From CSSed11-175R1 sp041685735 (lineage in GTDB: Bacteria; Actinomycetota; Nitriliruptoria; Nitriliruptorales; Nitriliruptoraceae): a stretch of 64,000 nucleotides of DNA. The position numbers and the translations under genes were made by a program. The DNA lies in contig JAWLFE010000005.1 of assembly GCA_041685735.1 (NCBI GenBank), forward strand, positions 1 to 64,000. The letters run 5' to 3'. Below the pieces are notes generated by a model, which made no database searches, had not been told where the DNA came from, and worked only from the letters and a program-made list of their open reading frames with translations. Every line of letters begins with the position of its first letter. Position 1 is the stretch's first letter. Positions 46,966 through 56,502 of this stretch are shown here, in pieces.

Positions 46966-48012
46966 CTACCACTCGGGCGCCACATCCGGATCCGTCGCGT
47001 TCTCCGCGGTCACCTTGACCGACGGCATGAAGCGGACGATCCGCTCGCCCGGGTCCTCCGTCAGCACCTCGTGGGCGGTGGTGATGGCGTTCTCACCGTC
47101 CCAGGAGGACGACTGGAACACCGTGCCGTCAAGCGACCCGTCCACGACCAGCGGGTTGCCCAGTTCCGTGTTGCCGATCGAGGTGATGATCAGGTCGTTC
47201 GGATCGATGTCGCGACCGCGTAGCGCGTCGATCGCGCCGGCGACCATGGTGTCGTCCGCCGCGTAGAGACCCTGGACGTTGTCCGGTCCCACCGCGGTCA
47301 GCATCTCCGAGGTGGCGATCTGCGAGTCGTCCGCGTTCCAGTCACCCGGCTGATCGGCCAGGATGGTGACGTTCGGGCAGTTCTCCTCGATGGTGTCGAC
47401 GAAACCTTCACGTCGATCGATCGCGGTGGAGTTCCCGGTCAGTCCGTTGACCATGAGGATGCCGATCTCGGCACCGTCCGCGGCCTCGCACATCAGCTCG
47501 GCCGACGCGACGCCCTGTCCGTAGGTGTCGGGCCCGGAGTAGCCGGCGGTCAGGTCCTGGTCCTCGGGGTTGACGTCCGAGTTGGTGACCGTGACAGGGA
47601 TGCCGGCGGAGTTCGCCGCCTCCAGACAGGGTCGGACGGTGTCACCGACCGCGGGCCACAGGATGATCAGGTCGGGCTCGGAGGCGACCGCCACCTCGCA
47701 CTCACTGGCCTGGGTGTCCGCGTCGTACTGTGAGTTGGTGATCGTCAGGCTCATCCCCAACTCCTCCGCCATGGCTTCCATCGGCGGGAGGTAGGTGCTG
47801 CCGTACGGCTGGTCGTTGCCCTGGGGAAGCAGGGCGAAGACCTCGAAGTCCCCATCCGGGTCGCCGGCCTCTTCAGCGTCGTCCGGTGCGTCAGCAGCAG
47901 CGTCGTCCGAGCCTGCATCGTCCGCGCCGGCGTCGTCGCCACCACCGCAGGCGCTGAGGATGAGTGCGCCCACCGCAAGCAGTCCGAGCAGTCTGAAGCG
48001 TCTGGTTCTCAT
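46966..48012 (-). CDS. Sugar ABC transporter substrate-binding lipoprotein
   Basis: 348 residues from the ATG after GGGAGA. A lipoprotein signal peptide ends in LSACGGG with Cys at about 21, followed by an acidic Asp/Ala linker of about 30 residues. The periplasmic-binding-protein type 1 fold resembles ribose and autoinducer binding proteins (EPDLIILWPAVGDTVRPCLEAAN, QGLYAADDTMVAGAIDAL). The ligand is unknown. It is downstream of two permeases and the ATPase, and encoded 84 bases after the first permease stop. Confidence 0.9.
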   Translation of the reverse strand: MRTRRFRLLGLLAVGALILSACGGGDDAGADDAGSDDAAADAPDDAEEAGDPDGDFEVFALLPQGNDQPYGSTYLPPMEAMAEELGMSLTITNSQYDADTQASECEVAVASEPDLIILWPAVGDTVRPCLEAANSAGIPVTVTNSDVNPEDQDLTAGYSGPDTYGQGVASAELMCEAADGAEIGILMVNGLTGNSTAIDRREGFVDTIEENCPNVTILADQPGDWNADDSQIATSEMLTAVGPDNVQGLYAADDTMVAGAIDALRGRDIDPNDLIITSIGNTELGNPLVVDGSLDGTVFQSSSWDGENAITTAHEVLTEDPGERIVRFMPSVKVTAENATDPDVAPEW

Positions 48013-48096
48013 GCGTGGTTTCTCCCTGTTGTCGGTCCTGGGTCGTGCAGATCTGGGTGCAACGGACAACCCACCGCGGCGCAGCGGGCGATGAAC

Positions 48097-49149
48097 TCAG
48101 CCCGCGGGCTGAGGCTTGGATCGCTCGGTGAAGAACGTGCGTGCCTTGCCGAAGACCAGCCGAACCGTCGCCGGATCGCTGATCACGGCCAGGAGCAGCA
48201 CCGAGCCGATCACGATGTTCTGCACGTCCACCTGTACCCCGGAGAGGGTCAGGGAGACCTGCAGCATGCCGAGGGTCGCCGCGCCGAGCAGCGCGCCGAA
48301 GATCGAACCGCGCCCGCCGTTCAGCAGCACCCCGCCGATGATGGCGGCCGCGAAGCTGGCGAGCAGGACGGTCGAACCTGCCGTGGGGTCGGCGGCCGTG
48401 CGCTCCAGGGTGTTGATCACCCCGGCCAGAGCCGACACGAACCCGGAGATCATGAAGCCGGTGAACACCCGGCGGACGACCGGGATACCGGCGTCACGGG
48501 CGGCCTCGCGGTTGCCACCGACGGCGTAGAACTCCCGGCCCGCCCGCACGCGGGTCACGAAGATGTGCAGGGCGATGAAGGTCAGGATGAACAGCAGGAT
48601 GCGTGGCGTGAGCGGACCCAGGAGCGGCCGGCCGAACGCGATCCCCGCATCGGGGTCGGCGATGCGGACCGGTTGCTCGTTGGACAGCACGAAGGCCGCC
48701 CCGCGCAGGAAGAACAACATCCCGAGCGTCGCGATGAACGAGTTGATGCCGACGACGATCACGAAGAACGCGTTCACGACACCGATGAGCAGACCGGCGA
48801 CGAGTGCCGCGATGATGCCGACGGCCAGGTTGTCGAAGCTCGCGGTGATGACGCCGGCGACGGCCAGCGTGCTGGCGACGCCGAGGTCGAGCTCGCCCAT
48901 CAGGATGACCGCGGTCAGGCCGAGGGCGACGAGCCCGACGAGCGCGATCCGCCCGAGCGTCACCTGGTAGGACGTCAACGCGCGCGGCTCGAAGATCAAC
49001 GTGCCGACGACCACGATGACGAACAGCGCCAGAGCGCGCCCCTCGGTGCGTCTCCCCGCGATCGCGCGGAGGCGGCCCATCAGGTCGGTGGCACCCGAGC
49101 CCAGGTCGAGGCCCTTCGAGTCGGAGCCAGGGGTCTCAGTCTGCGTCAT
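48097..49149 (-). CDS. Sugar ABC transporter permease (ribose type) 1
   Basis: 350 residues, about 9-10 membrane segments. GELDLGVASTLAVAGVI, FIATLGMLFFLRGAAFVLS, AVGGNREAARDAGIPVRR-like loop (EAARDAGIPV) and LNGGRGSIFGALLGA match the BPD_transp_2 family of RbsC. It overlaps the second permease by 4 bases. Confidence 0.9.
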   Translation of the reverse strand: MTQTETPGSDSKGLDLGSGATDLMGRLRAIAGRRTEGRALALFVIVVVGTLIFEPRALTSYQVTLGRIALVGLVALGLTAVILMGELDLGVASTLAVAGVITASFDNLAVGIIAALVAGLLIGVVNAFFVIVVGINSFIATLGMLFFLRGAAFVLSNEQPVRIADPDAGIAFGRPLLGPLTPRILLFILTFIALHIFVTRVRAGREFYAVGGNREAARDAGIPVVRRVFTGFMISGFVSALAGVINTLERTAADPTAGSTVLLASFAAAIIGGVLLNGGRGSIFGALLGAATLGMLQVSLTLSGVQVDVQNIVIGSVLLLAVISDPATVRLVFGKARTFFTERSKPQPAG

Positions 49150-50165
49150 CGTGGGGCCGCCTTTCGTGCCAGCGCGTCGACAGACACGGCGACGACGATC
49201 AAGAGCCCGATCGCCATCTGCTGGTAGCCGAAGCCGAGTCCGGAGAGCACCATGATGTTGGTCAGCACACTGACGAACACCACGCCCAGCAGCGTCCGCA
49301 GGACACTCCCCCGTCCGCCGAAGACACTGGTCCCGCCGACGATGATCGCGGCCAGGGCCCGGAAGTCGAAGCCGTCCGACATCGAGGACACCGCGGTGTT
49401 GGAGAACGCGGCCAGGACGAACCCGCCGACCATCGCGGCCAGGGCCGTGATGATGAAGGCGCCGATCACCACCATGGAGGTGTTGACCCCCGCCAGCCGC
49501 GTGGCCTCACGGTTCGACCCGTAGGACTTGACCATGAACCCGAAGTTGGTCCGGGTGAGGACGAAGGACAGCAACAGGGTCATGACGACCAGCACGATCA
49601 TGGACAGGGGGATCGGTCCCAGCCGGGTGCTCCCGAAGGCGCGGATAGGGCCGTCGGGCGGACCGAAGTAGATGCTGCCGCCGCTGAACCAGCGCAGGAG
49701 TCCAAGTCCGATGAAGGTGGTCGCGAGCGTGACGATCACGGCGTTGGCCTTGAAGATGCCCACCGCCACCCCGTTGACGATGCCGTAGGCCAGCGCGATC
49801 ACGATGGCCAGGGCGAAGGCCAGCAGGAAGCCGTGCTCGTTGCTGATGGCGATGAGCACGACGGCGGACGTGGCGACCTGGGCCACGACCGACAGATCGA
49901 GGTAATTCGCGCTGATCACCACGAACGTCATCCCGACGGCCACGATCCCGATCGCTGCCGCACGGTTGAAGACGTCGGTGATGTTGGTCAGCGACGCGAA
50001 CCCGTCGATGAACACCGCAGCCGTCAGGATCAAGAGCCCGGTGAAGATGAAGATGCCACGGGTGGACATCCAGTCCAACAGACTGAACGCCCGCTCTTCG
50101 ATCCCGGGTTCGGCCGCGAGCGGCTCGGTGGTCTTGGTTGCCTCCACGGGCTTCTCCGTCTTCAT
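49146..50165 (-). CDS. Sugar ABC transporter permease (ribose type) 2
   Basis: 339 residues, a BPD_transp_2 permease with about 9 membrane segments. SANYLDLSVVAQVATSAVVL, SYGSNREATRLAGVN and FGGRGSVLRTLLGVVFVS are the family landmarks. Two distinct permeases imply a heterodimeric membrane channel. ATGA overlaps join it to the ATPase upstream and permease 1 downstream. Confidence 0.9.
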   Translation of the reverse strand: MKTEKPVEATKTTEPLAAEPGIEERAFSLLDWMSTRGIFIFTGLLILTAAVFIDGFASLTNITDVFNRAAAIGIVAVGMTFVVISANYLDLSVVAQVATSAVVLIAISNEHGFLLAFALAIVIALAYGIVNGVAVGIFKANAVIVTLATTFIGLGLLRWFSGGSIYFGPPDGPIRAFGSTRLGPIPLSMIVLVVMTLLLSFVLTRTNFGFMVKSYGSNREATRLAGVNTSMVVIGAFIITALAAMVGGFVLAAFSNTAVSSMSDGFDFRALAAIIVGGTSVFGGRGSVLRTLLGVVFVSVLTNIMVLSGLGFGYQQMAIGLLIVVAVSVDALARKAAPR

Positions 50166-51721
50166 GCTCCCGCCCCCGTGGTCTGCCCGGAGGCCAGTGC
50201 CATCACCGCGGCCTCATCGGCCTCATCGCGCATGAGCGTCCCGGTGATCCGACCGTCCCGGACCACGTGGATGATGTCCGACAGTTCGAGCAGTTCCGGC
50301 AGATCGGAACTGACTACGAGCACGGCCTTGCCGTCGTCGGCCAGTTCACGGACCAGTCGGTGGATCTCGGCCTTGGCACCGACATCCACCCCCCGGGTCG
50401 GTTCATCGAGGACGATGGCGGTCGGCTCGCGGCCCAGCCACTTGGCGATGACCACCTTCTGCTGGTTGCCGCCGCTGAACTGGCCCGCCTCATGTTCGAT
50501 CTTCGGGGGACGCAGCCCCACCGTGTCGGCGAGCTGCTTGGCGAACCGGGCGATCTTGCCACGCTCCAGCACGCTGCCGGTCGACAGGTGTTCACGGTTG
50601 GGCAGCGCGATGTTGTCGGACACCGTCATCGTCAGCGCCAGGCCGTCGGTGCGACGTTCTTCGGGGATGTAGCCGAAGCCGTTCGCGATCGCGGCCCCGT
50701 ACCCGTTGATGCTGTGGGTCTTGCCATCGAGGGTGATGGTGACATCGCCGGCGGTCCGCGGATCGGCGCCCAGGATGGCGCGGACCAACTCGGTCCGGCC
50801 GGCGCCGACCAGGCCGCCGAGCCCCACGATCTGTCCCGCCCGCAGTTCGAGGTCGATCCCGTTGACACCCGGTGCCCGGATGCCCTTGGCGGACACGATC
50901 ACCTCTCCGGGCTTCGCGTCGCGGTGTTCCCCGAGAACAGCCTCGAGTTCGCGGCCGACCATCATCTGCACGACCGTGTCGGGTTCCGCGTCCGCCGTCG
51001 CGACGGTGTCCACGTGTTGGCCGTCCCGGAGCACCGTGATCCGGTCACAGATACGGAAGATCTCCGGGATCCGGTGCGAGATGTAGAGGATGGCCAGACC
51101 ACGACCAGCCAGACGCTGCAGCATGTCGAGCAGGTAGTCGGTCTCTGCGGGCGTGAGCGTCGCGGTCGGCTCGTCCAGGATCAGGACCTGTGGCTTGCGG
51201 GCGATGGCGCGGGCGATCTCGACGAACTGGCGCAACGCCATCGACAACCGCGAGATGTGCTCGTCGAGGTCGACGGTGACGCCGATCTCCTCCAGGGCCG
51301 CCGCGGCGATACGGCGCTGTTCACTGCCCCGGATGAAGCCGCCACGGCTGGGCGTCGAGCCGAGCAGGATGTTCTCGGCCACGGTCATCTCCGGCACGAG
51401 GCTCAGTTCCTGGTGCACGAGCGAGATCCCGGCTTCGAGTGCGGCACGGGGATCTCCGGCATCCAACCGCTCCCCACCGACGAATACGCCCCCGGTGTCC
51501 GGCTTGATGATGCCGGACAGCACGCGCATGAGCGTCGACTTGCCGGCGCCGTTCTCACCCACCACCGCGTGGATCTCCCCGGGTGGGACGGCCAGACTGA
51601 CGTCGTCGACGGCCTGCACCCCACCGAAGGCCTTCGAGATGTTGCGGGCCTCGACGATCGGCGCGGTCGCGATGGCAGGGCCGTCACCGTTGACCGAGCT
51701 GGCCATGGTGTTGTCGGTCAT
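50162..51721 (-). CDS. Sugar ABC transporter ATPase (RbsA/MglA type)
   Basis: 519 residues from the ATG after GAAGGG; the frame extends upstream without a good site. Two ATP-binding domains are present. The first has the Walker A GENGAGKST (about 52), LSMALRQFVEIARAI in place of the signature, and the Walker B LILDEPTATL. The second has GLVGAGRTEL, FSGGNQQKVVIAKWL and IVLDEPTRGVD. It is the first gene of the transporter operon, with a promoter and operator about 150-200 bases upstream. Confidence 0.92.
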   Translation of the reverse strand: MTDNTMASSVNGDGPAIATAPIVEARNISKAFGGVQAVDDVSLAVPPGEIHAVVGENGAGKSTLMRVLSGIIKPDTGGVFVGGERLDAGDPRAALEAGISLVHQELSLVPEMTVAENILLGSTPSRGGFIRGSEQRRIAAAALEEIGVTVDLDEHISRLSMALRQFVEIARAIARKPQVLILDEPTATLTPAETDYLLDMLQRLAGRGLAILYISHRIPEIFRICDRITVLRDGQHVDTVATADAEPDTVVQMMVGRELEAVLGEHRDAKPGEVIVSAKGIRAPGVNGIDLELRAGQIVGLGGLVGAGRTELVRAILGADPRTAGDVTITLDGKTHSINGYGAAIANGFGYIPEERRTDGLALTMTVSDNIALPNREHLSTGSVLERGKIARFAKQLADTVGLRPPKIEHEAGQFSGGNQQKVVIAKWLGREPTAIVLDEPTRGVDVGAKAEIHRLVRELADDGKAVLVVSSDLPELLELSDIIHVVRDGRITGTLMRDEADEAAVMALASGQTTGAGA

Positions 51722-51869
51722 GACGCTGTGACCCTTCGCTCCCGGTGGATCCTCGCTCCCGACGGACCAGGGCGGCGGAGCCACGGTCCGATGTGTATTT
51801 CGGACCTGCTCCCCAGACCTCTCCCACCGGGGGTGCAACCGTTGTCTCCAGGGTGCCCTCTCCAGCACC

Positions 51870-51881
51870 GCAATCGATTGC
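51870..51881. promoter_or_regulatory. LacI-type operator, transporter operon
   Basis: GCAATCGATTGC is a perfect 12-bp palindrome with the central CpG typical of LacI-family operators. A half-site GATTTGCAC follows (51885-51893). It lies just downstream of the -10 box on the minus strand, the classic repression position. GCAATCGATTG recurs upstream of the M24/E1 operon. Confidence 0.7.
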
Positions 51882-51891
51882 GACGATTTGC

Positions 51892-51920
51892 ACTCTACGC
51901 ACCTGGTCGGAGGCTGTCAA
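51892..51920 (-). promoter_or_regulatory. Sigma70-like promoter of the sugar ABC operon
   Basis: On the minus strand, TTGACA (51920-51915) is followed after 17 bases by TAGAGT (51897-51892). The predicted start of transcription falls in or beside the operator, about 160 bases before the ATPase start codon. Confidence 0.7.
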
Positions 51921-52094
51921 GGCCGGATGTCGCGCTGCCAGCATCCCGGACCACGTCGGGGAATGGCCAGAAGACAGGCCGTCTGGACCCAACATCGACG
52001 GATGGCCTAACGCACGGATCCTGCCCATCCCGCTGCACGGATGCGCTAGCGTTTGTCGGATATTGCACATCCGGAGCCGACGCGAGGGAGCGAC

Positions 52095-53120
52095 GTGGCG
52101 AAGGTCACGCTCAGGGATGTCGCGGACCGGGCCGGTGTCCACCCCTCCACGGTGTCGCGGGCGCTCGACCCGCAGAAGGGCTCGCTCGTCAACGAGGAGA
52201 CCCGGACGCGGATCCGTGTCGCGGCCGAGGAACTGGGCTACCAGGGCAACGCCGTGGCCAGCGGTCTGCGCCGGGGCCGCACCGGCACCCTGGGGGTCAT
52301 CGTCCCCGACCTCGGCAACCCGTTCTTCGCCCCCCTGCTGCGAGGTGTCGAGAACCACCTCGAGGGTCGCGGGCTGATGGCGCTCATCGCGGAGACCCAG
52401 GACGACAACGGTCGGCTGAGCCGGGTCCTCGACAACCTGCTCGCCAGGCGGGTCGACGCCATCATCGTCACGAGCGCCCGCAGTGGCGACGAGCGCGTCC
52501 TGCGTCGGTCGCAGCAGCAGATCCCCGTCGTCCTGGCGGTCCGTGACCTTCCCGGATCCGGGATCCCGGCGATCACCCACGACGACGAACGCGGCGGCCG
52601 ACTCGCGGCACAGCACCTGCTCGAGCACGGCCACCGCCGTGTCGCACAGTTGCGCGGACCCCGGGATGTCTCCTCCTTCCGAGGACGGGGTGCCGGGTTC
52701 CTGAGCCGCATGAACGAGAGCGATGTCATCGTGGTCGAACCGGATGACACCGCGACCTACCCACGCCTCGCCGAGGGTCGCCGGCTGATGGAACGCCTGC
52801 TCGCGCAGGGCGATGCGCTGCCCACCGCGATCTTCGCGCACAACGACCTGATGGCCTTCGGGGCCCTGGAGGCGCTGGCGAGCCAGGGCGTCTCCTGCCC
52901 GCGGGATGTGGCCATCGTCGGCTACAACGACACGCCGATGACCGCGTTCACGGCCCCGCCGATCACCACGGTCAGGCTCCCCGGCTACGAACTGGGACGC
53001 ATGGCCGCGGACACCGCCGTGAGCCTGATCGAGAACGGCGAGCAACCGGCCACATCGCTGTCCCTGCCGCCGGTCCTGGTCCCCCGGGCGTCGACGCTCG
53101 GGTGGCAGCGCAGGCCCTGA
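52095..53120 (+). CDS. LacI-family transcriptional regulator
   Basis: 341 residues from a GTG with GAGGGAG six bases upstream; an upstream ATG at 52053 lacks such a site. The N-terminal helix-turn-helix reads TLRDVADRAGVHPSTVSRAL, followed by a hinge helix (YQGNAVASGLRRGRTG) and a periplasmic-binding-like effector domain (GVIVPDLGNPFFAPLLRGVE, IFAHNDLMAFGALEAL). It lies between two operons that share the same operator motif, and is convergent with the E1 operon, their stops one base apart. It should repress both until a sugar-like ligand binds. Confidence 0.92.
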   Translation: MAKVTLRDVADRAGVHPSTVSRALDPQKGSLVNEETRTRIRVAAEELGYQGNAVASGLRRGRTGTLGVIVPDLGNPFFAPLLRGVENHLEGRGLMALIAETQDDNGRLSRVLDNLLARRVDAIIVTSARSGDERVLRRSQQQIPVVLAVRDLPGSGIPAITHDDERGGRLAAQHLLEHGHRRVAQLRGPRDVSSFRGRGAGFLSRMNESDVIVVEPDDTATYPRLAEGRRLMERLLAQGDALPTAIFAHNDLMAFGALEALASQGVSCPRDVAIVGYNDTPMTAFTAPPITTVRLPGYELGRMAADTAVSLIENGEQPATSLSLPPVLVPRASTLGWQRRP

Positions 53121-53121
53121 C

Positions 53122-54102
53122 TCAGGACTGCACGACCTTCTGCGCCGCCGCCACGATGCGTTCCACCGACGGCAGGAACTCGTCCTCCAACGCATCCGAA
53201 CTCGGCAGGGGGATGTGCGGCGTCGTGACCCGGGTCAAGGGACCATCGAGGTGCCAGAAGCACTCCTCGCCGACGATGGAGACGATCTCCGCTCCCCACC
53301 CGCACAACCGTGGGTTCTCCTCGACGGTGATCAGACGGCTGGTGTGCTTCACCGACTCGACGACGGTCTGCGTGTCCAGCGGCACCAGCGAGCGCAGGTC
53401 GATGACCTCGGCCGAGATGCCGAGGCCGTCGAGTTCCTCGGCGGCCGACACCGCGCGCGGGACCATGGAGGCGAGCGCGACGATCGTGACGTCGCTGCCC
53501 TGCCGGATCGTCGTTGCGACCCCAAGTTCGTCGACGATCTCGCCGTCGGGGACCTCGCCCTTGGTCGGGTACAGCGACTTCTGTTCGAAGAACACCACCG
53601 GGTCAGGGTCGCGGATCGCCGCGGCCAAGAGCCCGATCACGTCTTTGGGGTTGGAGGGCGCGACGACCTTCAGCCCGGGGATCGCCATCGCCCAGTTCTC
53701 GACCGCCTGGGAGTGCTGCGCACCGAACCGCAGGCCACCGCCGTTCGCGGTGCGGATGACCAGCGGCATCGTGACCTGGCCGTCGGTCATGTAGCGGGCC
53801 TTGGGGATCTCGACCGCGACCAGGTCCCAGCAGGTGGCCAGGAAGTCGGAGAACATGATCTCGGCCACCGGCCGCAGCCCGGTCATCGCCGCGCCCATGG
53901 CCGCGCCGAGGATCGCCTCCTCGGAGATGGGCGTGTCGCGGACCCGTTCCGGGCCGAACTCATCGAACAGTCCCTTGGTGGCCTTGAACACGCCACCGGC
54001 CGCGGCGATGTCCTCGCCGAGGAAGTGGACCGACGGATCGCGACGCATCTCCTGCGCGAGTCCGCGCGCAACCGCATCGCGGTAGGTGATCAGTTCCGCC
54101 AT
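53122..54102 (-). CDS. 2-oxoacid dehydrogenase E1 component, beta subunit
   Basis: 326 residues. The transketolase-like pyrimidine domain has FLGEDIAAAGGVFKATKGL and DTPISEEAILGAAMGAA with the ThDP-activating Glu. The C-terminal domain has VIDLRSLVPLDTQTVVESV and LITVEENPRLCGWGAEI. It pairs with the alpha subunit gene, overlapping it by 13 bases. It resembles pyruvate, acetoin and branched-chain E1 beta chains. No E2 or E3 gene follows, so the acyl acceptor complex must be supplied elsewhere. Confidence 0.92.
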   Translation of the reverse strand: MAELITYRDAVARGLAQEMRRDPSVHFLGEDIAAAGGVFKATKGLFDEFGPERVRDTPISEEAILGAAMGAAMTGLRPVAEIMFSDFLATCWDLVAVEIPKARYMTDGQVTMPLVIRTANGGGLRFGAQHSQAVENWAMAIPGLKVVAPSNPKDVIGLLAAAIRDPDPVVFFEQKSLYPTKGEVPDGEIVDELGVATTIRQGSDVTIVALASMVPRAVSAAEELDGLGISAEVIDLRSLVPLDTQTVVESVKHTSRLITVEENPRLCGWGAEIVSIVGEECFWHLDGPLTRVTTPHIPLPSSDALEDEFLPSVERIVAAAQKVVQS

Positions 54103-55121
54103 GACGCACCCCCGTTCGCCCAGAGGTTGGTATAGGCCGCCTGGATGTCGGGTGGTGGTGCCGCCTTCGCATCCTCGGTGGCGGCGTCGACGTCGGCCTG
54201 CGCATCGTCCTCGATCGCCGTCAGCTCAGCCTCGTCGATACCGTCGTCCACCAGCAGCGCCCGGTAGGTGGGGACCGGGTCACGTTCGAGCCAGGCGGCG
54301 ACCTCGTCGTCCGGTCGATAGGTGCCGGGGTCCGCACGGGAGTGACCACCGTGCCGGTAGGTCTTGGCCTCGATGAGCGACGGACCCTCGCCGGCCCGGG
54401 CACGATCGATAGCTGCCGACGCGACCTCGTAGACCGCATCCGGGTCGTTGCCGTCGACGATGATGGACTCCATGCCGTAGGCCACTGCGCGGTCGGCCGC
54501 CGGGTGCTCGACCGCCGTGACGTCACCGATGGCGGTGTACTCCATGTACAGGTTGTTCTCACACACGAACACGACCGGCAGGTTCCAGACCTTGGCGAAG
54601 TTCAGCGCCTCGTGGAACGCCCCGATGTTGGTGGTGCCGTCCCCGAAGAAGCAGACCGCCACCTGCCCGCTGCCGCGCACCTGGGCGGACCAGGCCGCAC
54701 CGTTGGCGATCGGCAGGTGGGCGCCGATGATCGCGTAGGAACCCATGACGCCATGCTCGACGCTGGTCAGGTGCATCGAGCCACCCTTGCCGCCGCAGAC
54801 GCCACTGGCCCGACCGAGCAGTTCGCCCATGACGCCGGCCATCTCGGTGCCGCGCGCCAGGGTGTGCGCGTGCCCGCGGTAGGTGCAGAAGGTGTAGTCG
54901 TCGTCACGCATCGCCTCACCGAAGCCGGCGGCGATCGCCTCCTGACCGAGCGACAGGTGTGAGGTGCCCTTCACCAGGCCGTCCATGAACAGCCGGTAGG
55001 CGCGCTCCTCGAAGCGCCGCAGGCGCACGATCTGGCGGTAGAGACCGAGTCGCGTGTCGCGATCGACATCGCGGTCAGCCCCGGTGGCCGTGTCGGATGG
55101 GGGTGTCTGTGTGAGGGTCAT
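54090..55121 (-). CDS. 2-oxoacid dehydrogenase E1 component, alpha subunit
   Basis: 343 residues. The ThDP-binding motif runs from CFFGDGTTNIGAFHEALNFA to VFVCENNLYMEYT, and the phosphorylation-loop region has KTYRHGGHSRADPGTYR. It is of the PdhA/AcoA type. Together with the beta chain it decarboxylates a 2-oxoacid or acetoin-like substrate. It starts 10 bases after the M24 gene, in one operon controlled from 56525-56553. Confidence 0.92.
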   Translation of the reverse strand: MTLTQTPPSDTATGADRDVDRDTRLGLYRQIVRLRRFEERAYRLFMDGLVKGTSHLSLGQEAIAAGFGEAMRDDDYTFCTYRGHAHTLARGTEMAGVMGELLGRASGVCGGKGGSMHLTSVEHGVMGSYAIIGAHLPIANGAAWSAQVRGSGQVAVCFFGDGTTNIGAFHEALNFAKVWNLPVVFVCENNLYMEYTAIGDVTAVEHPAADRAVAYGMESIIVDGNDPDAVYEVASAAIDRARAGEGPSLIEAKTYRHGGHSRADPGTYRPDDEVAAWLERDPVPTYRALLVDDGIDEAELTAIEDDAQADVDAATEDAKAAPPPDIQAAYTNLWANGGASWRN

Positions 55122-55131
55122 GGTGCTCGCT

Positions 55132-56394
55132 TCAGTATGCGTTGGTGACGACGAGTTCCTCGGCGGGGAACAGCGTCAACAGCTCGCTGCCCTCCGCGGT
55201 CACGACGACCTCTTCCTCGATGCGGGCGGCCGAGTGGCCGTCGTCCGCCGGCCAGAAGGTCTCGAGGGCGAAGACCATGCCCTCCTGGATCTCCACGGGG
55301 TGCTCGAGGGAGTTGAGCTTGGAGATGACGGGACGTTCGTGCAGCCCGAGTCCCAGGCCGTGGCCGAACTGCAGGCCGAACGCCTCCATCTCGGAGGAGA
55401 ACCCGAACTCGCCGGCGTCGGGCCAGACCCGGGCGATCTCATCGGTGCCGACACCCGGCTTGACCAGTTCGATCGCGGCGTCGATGAGCTCCCGCGCCTG
55501 CTTGTAGGCGTCGCGGTGGGCCTGGGTCGCGCGGCCGACCGCGAAGGTCCGGTAGTAGCAGGTCTTGTAGCCGTTGAAGGCGTGGATGATGTCGAAGTAG
55601 GCCTGGTCCCCCGGGCGGATGAGCCGGTCGGAGAACACGTGGGGATGCGGGCTGCACCGCTCCCCCGCGATCGAGTTGATCGCCTCGACCTGTTCCGATC
55701 CCATCTCGAACAGGCGCTTGGTGGCCAGCGCCACGATGTCGCTCTCGCGTACCCCGGGCTTCAGGGCCTCGTAGATGTCGTGGTAGACGCCGTCCACCAT
55801 CGACGCGGCCTGGGACAGCAGCAGGATCTCGTCGAGGTTCTTGATCTCTCGTGCGTCGAGCATCACCTGCTGCCCGTCGCGCACGTCCAACCCGGCGCCC
55901 TCGAGCGCGCGGAGGAACGGGATCTCGGCGACGTCGACACCGACCGGCAGGTCGGCGACCCCTTCGTCGCGCAGCACCTCGGCGATCTCCTGTGCTGCAG
56001 CGGTCGGCAGGCCGCCGACCGGTGAGATCGCCCCCTGGAGCCCGGCGTTGCCGCCACGGGAGTGGTCGCTGCGCAGCCAGGGTGAGTGCAGGCGATGGTT
56101 CACCGCCGCGGAACCGAAGTCCCAGATCCAGGGCTCCCCGGTCCGGGTCAGCAGGGCCCATCGTTCGGTCTTGTTGTAGCCCCACGTGCCGATGTGTGTA
56201 CTGGTGAGGTAGCGGATGTTGCTGCTCTCGAACACCAACAGGGCACCGAGGTCGCTGGCCTCGAGCGCCTGGCGGGCCCGCGCCACCCGGTGGTCACGCA
56301 GACGCTGGAAGTCGACGCGCTGCTCCCAGTCGACGCTCTGGATCCCCGGGGCCGCGATCGCGCTCTGCGCGAACTCTGTGCTGGTCGCTGTCAC
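55132..56394 (-). CDS. M24-family (creatinase/prolidase-fold) protein with incomplete metal site
   Basis: 420 residues. An N-terminal creatinase-like domain (RARQALEASDLGALLVFESSNIRYL) precedes a pita-bread domain. Expected metal ligands: Asp268 (QAYFDII), His345 (QFGHGLGLGLH), Glu378 (MVFALETFW) and Glu near 393 are present, but the second Asp of the usual S-D-x-T-R-T motif is Cys279 (YKTCYYRTF). It may be a metal-free hydrolase like creatinase, or bind one metal. Xaa-Pro peptidases, ectoine hydrolase and the DMSP lyase DddP share this fold; none can be assigned. It heads the operon with E1 alpha/beta. Confidence 0.8.
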   Translation of the reverse strand: MTATSTEFAQSAIAAPGIQSVDWEQRVDFQRLRDHRVARARQALEASDLGALLVFESSNIRYLTSTHIGTWGYNKTERWALLTRTGEPWIWDFGSAAVNHRLHSPWLRSDHSRGGNAGLQGAISPVGGLPTAAAQEIAEVLRDEGVADLPVGVDVAEIPFLRALEGAGLDVRDGQQVMLDAREIKNLDEILLLSQAASMVDGVYHDIYEALKPGVRESDIVALATKRLFEMGSEQVEAINSIAGERCSPHPHVFSDRLIRPGDQAYFDIIHAFNGYKTCYYRTFAVGRATQAHRDAYKQARELIDAAIELVKPGVGTDEIARVWPDAGEFGFSSEMEAFGLQFGHGLGLGLHERPVISKLNSLEHPVEIQEGMVFALETFWPADDGHSAARIEEEVVVTAEGSELLTLFPAEELVVTNAY

Positions 56395-56502
56395 GGAGGC
56401 CTCCCGATCCGCCTGTGCATGGACGTTCCGCCGGTGTGGGCGTCCTCGCGCGCCCCGGGCCCGGCCCGGCCCGCGTGCTGTCGATCACCGGCTGCGACGC
56501 CT

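Larger units (their letters stand above)
51722..52094. other. Divergent regulatory region between the ABC operon and the LacI gene
   Basis: 373 bases without a gene. It contains the promoter at 51892-51920 and the operator palindrome at 51870-51881 for the leftward transporter operon. The rightward regulator gene starts at 52095; a possible but unsure promoter lies near TTTGTCGGATATTG at 52053. Between about 51921 and 52040 I see no clear structure. Confidence 0.7.
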
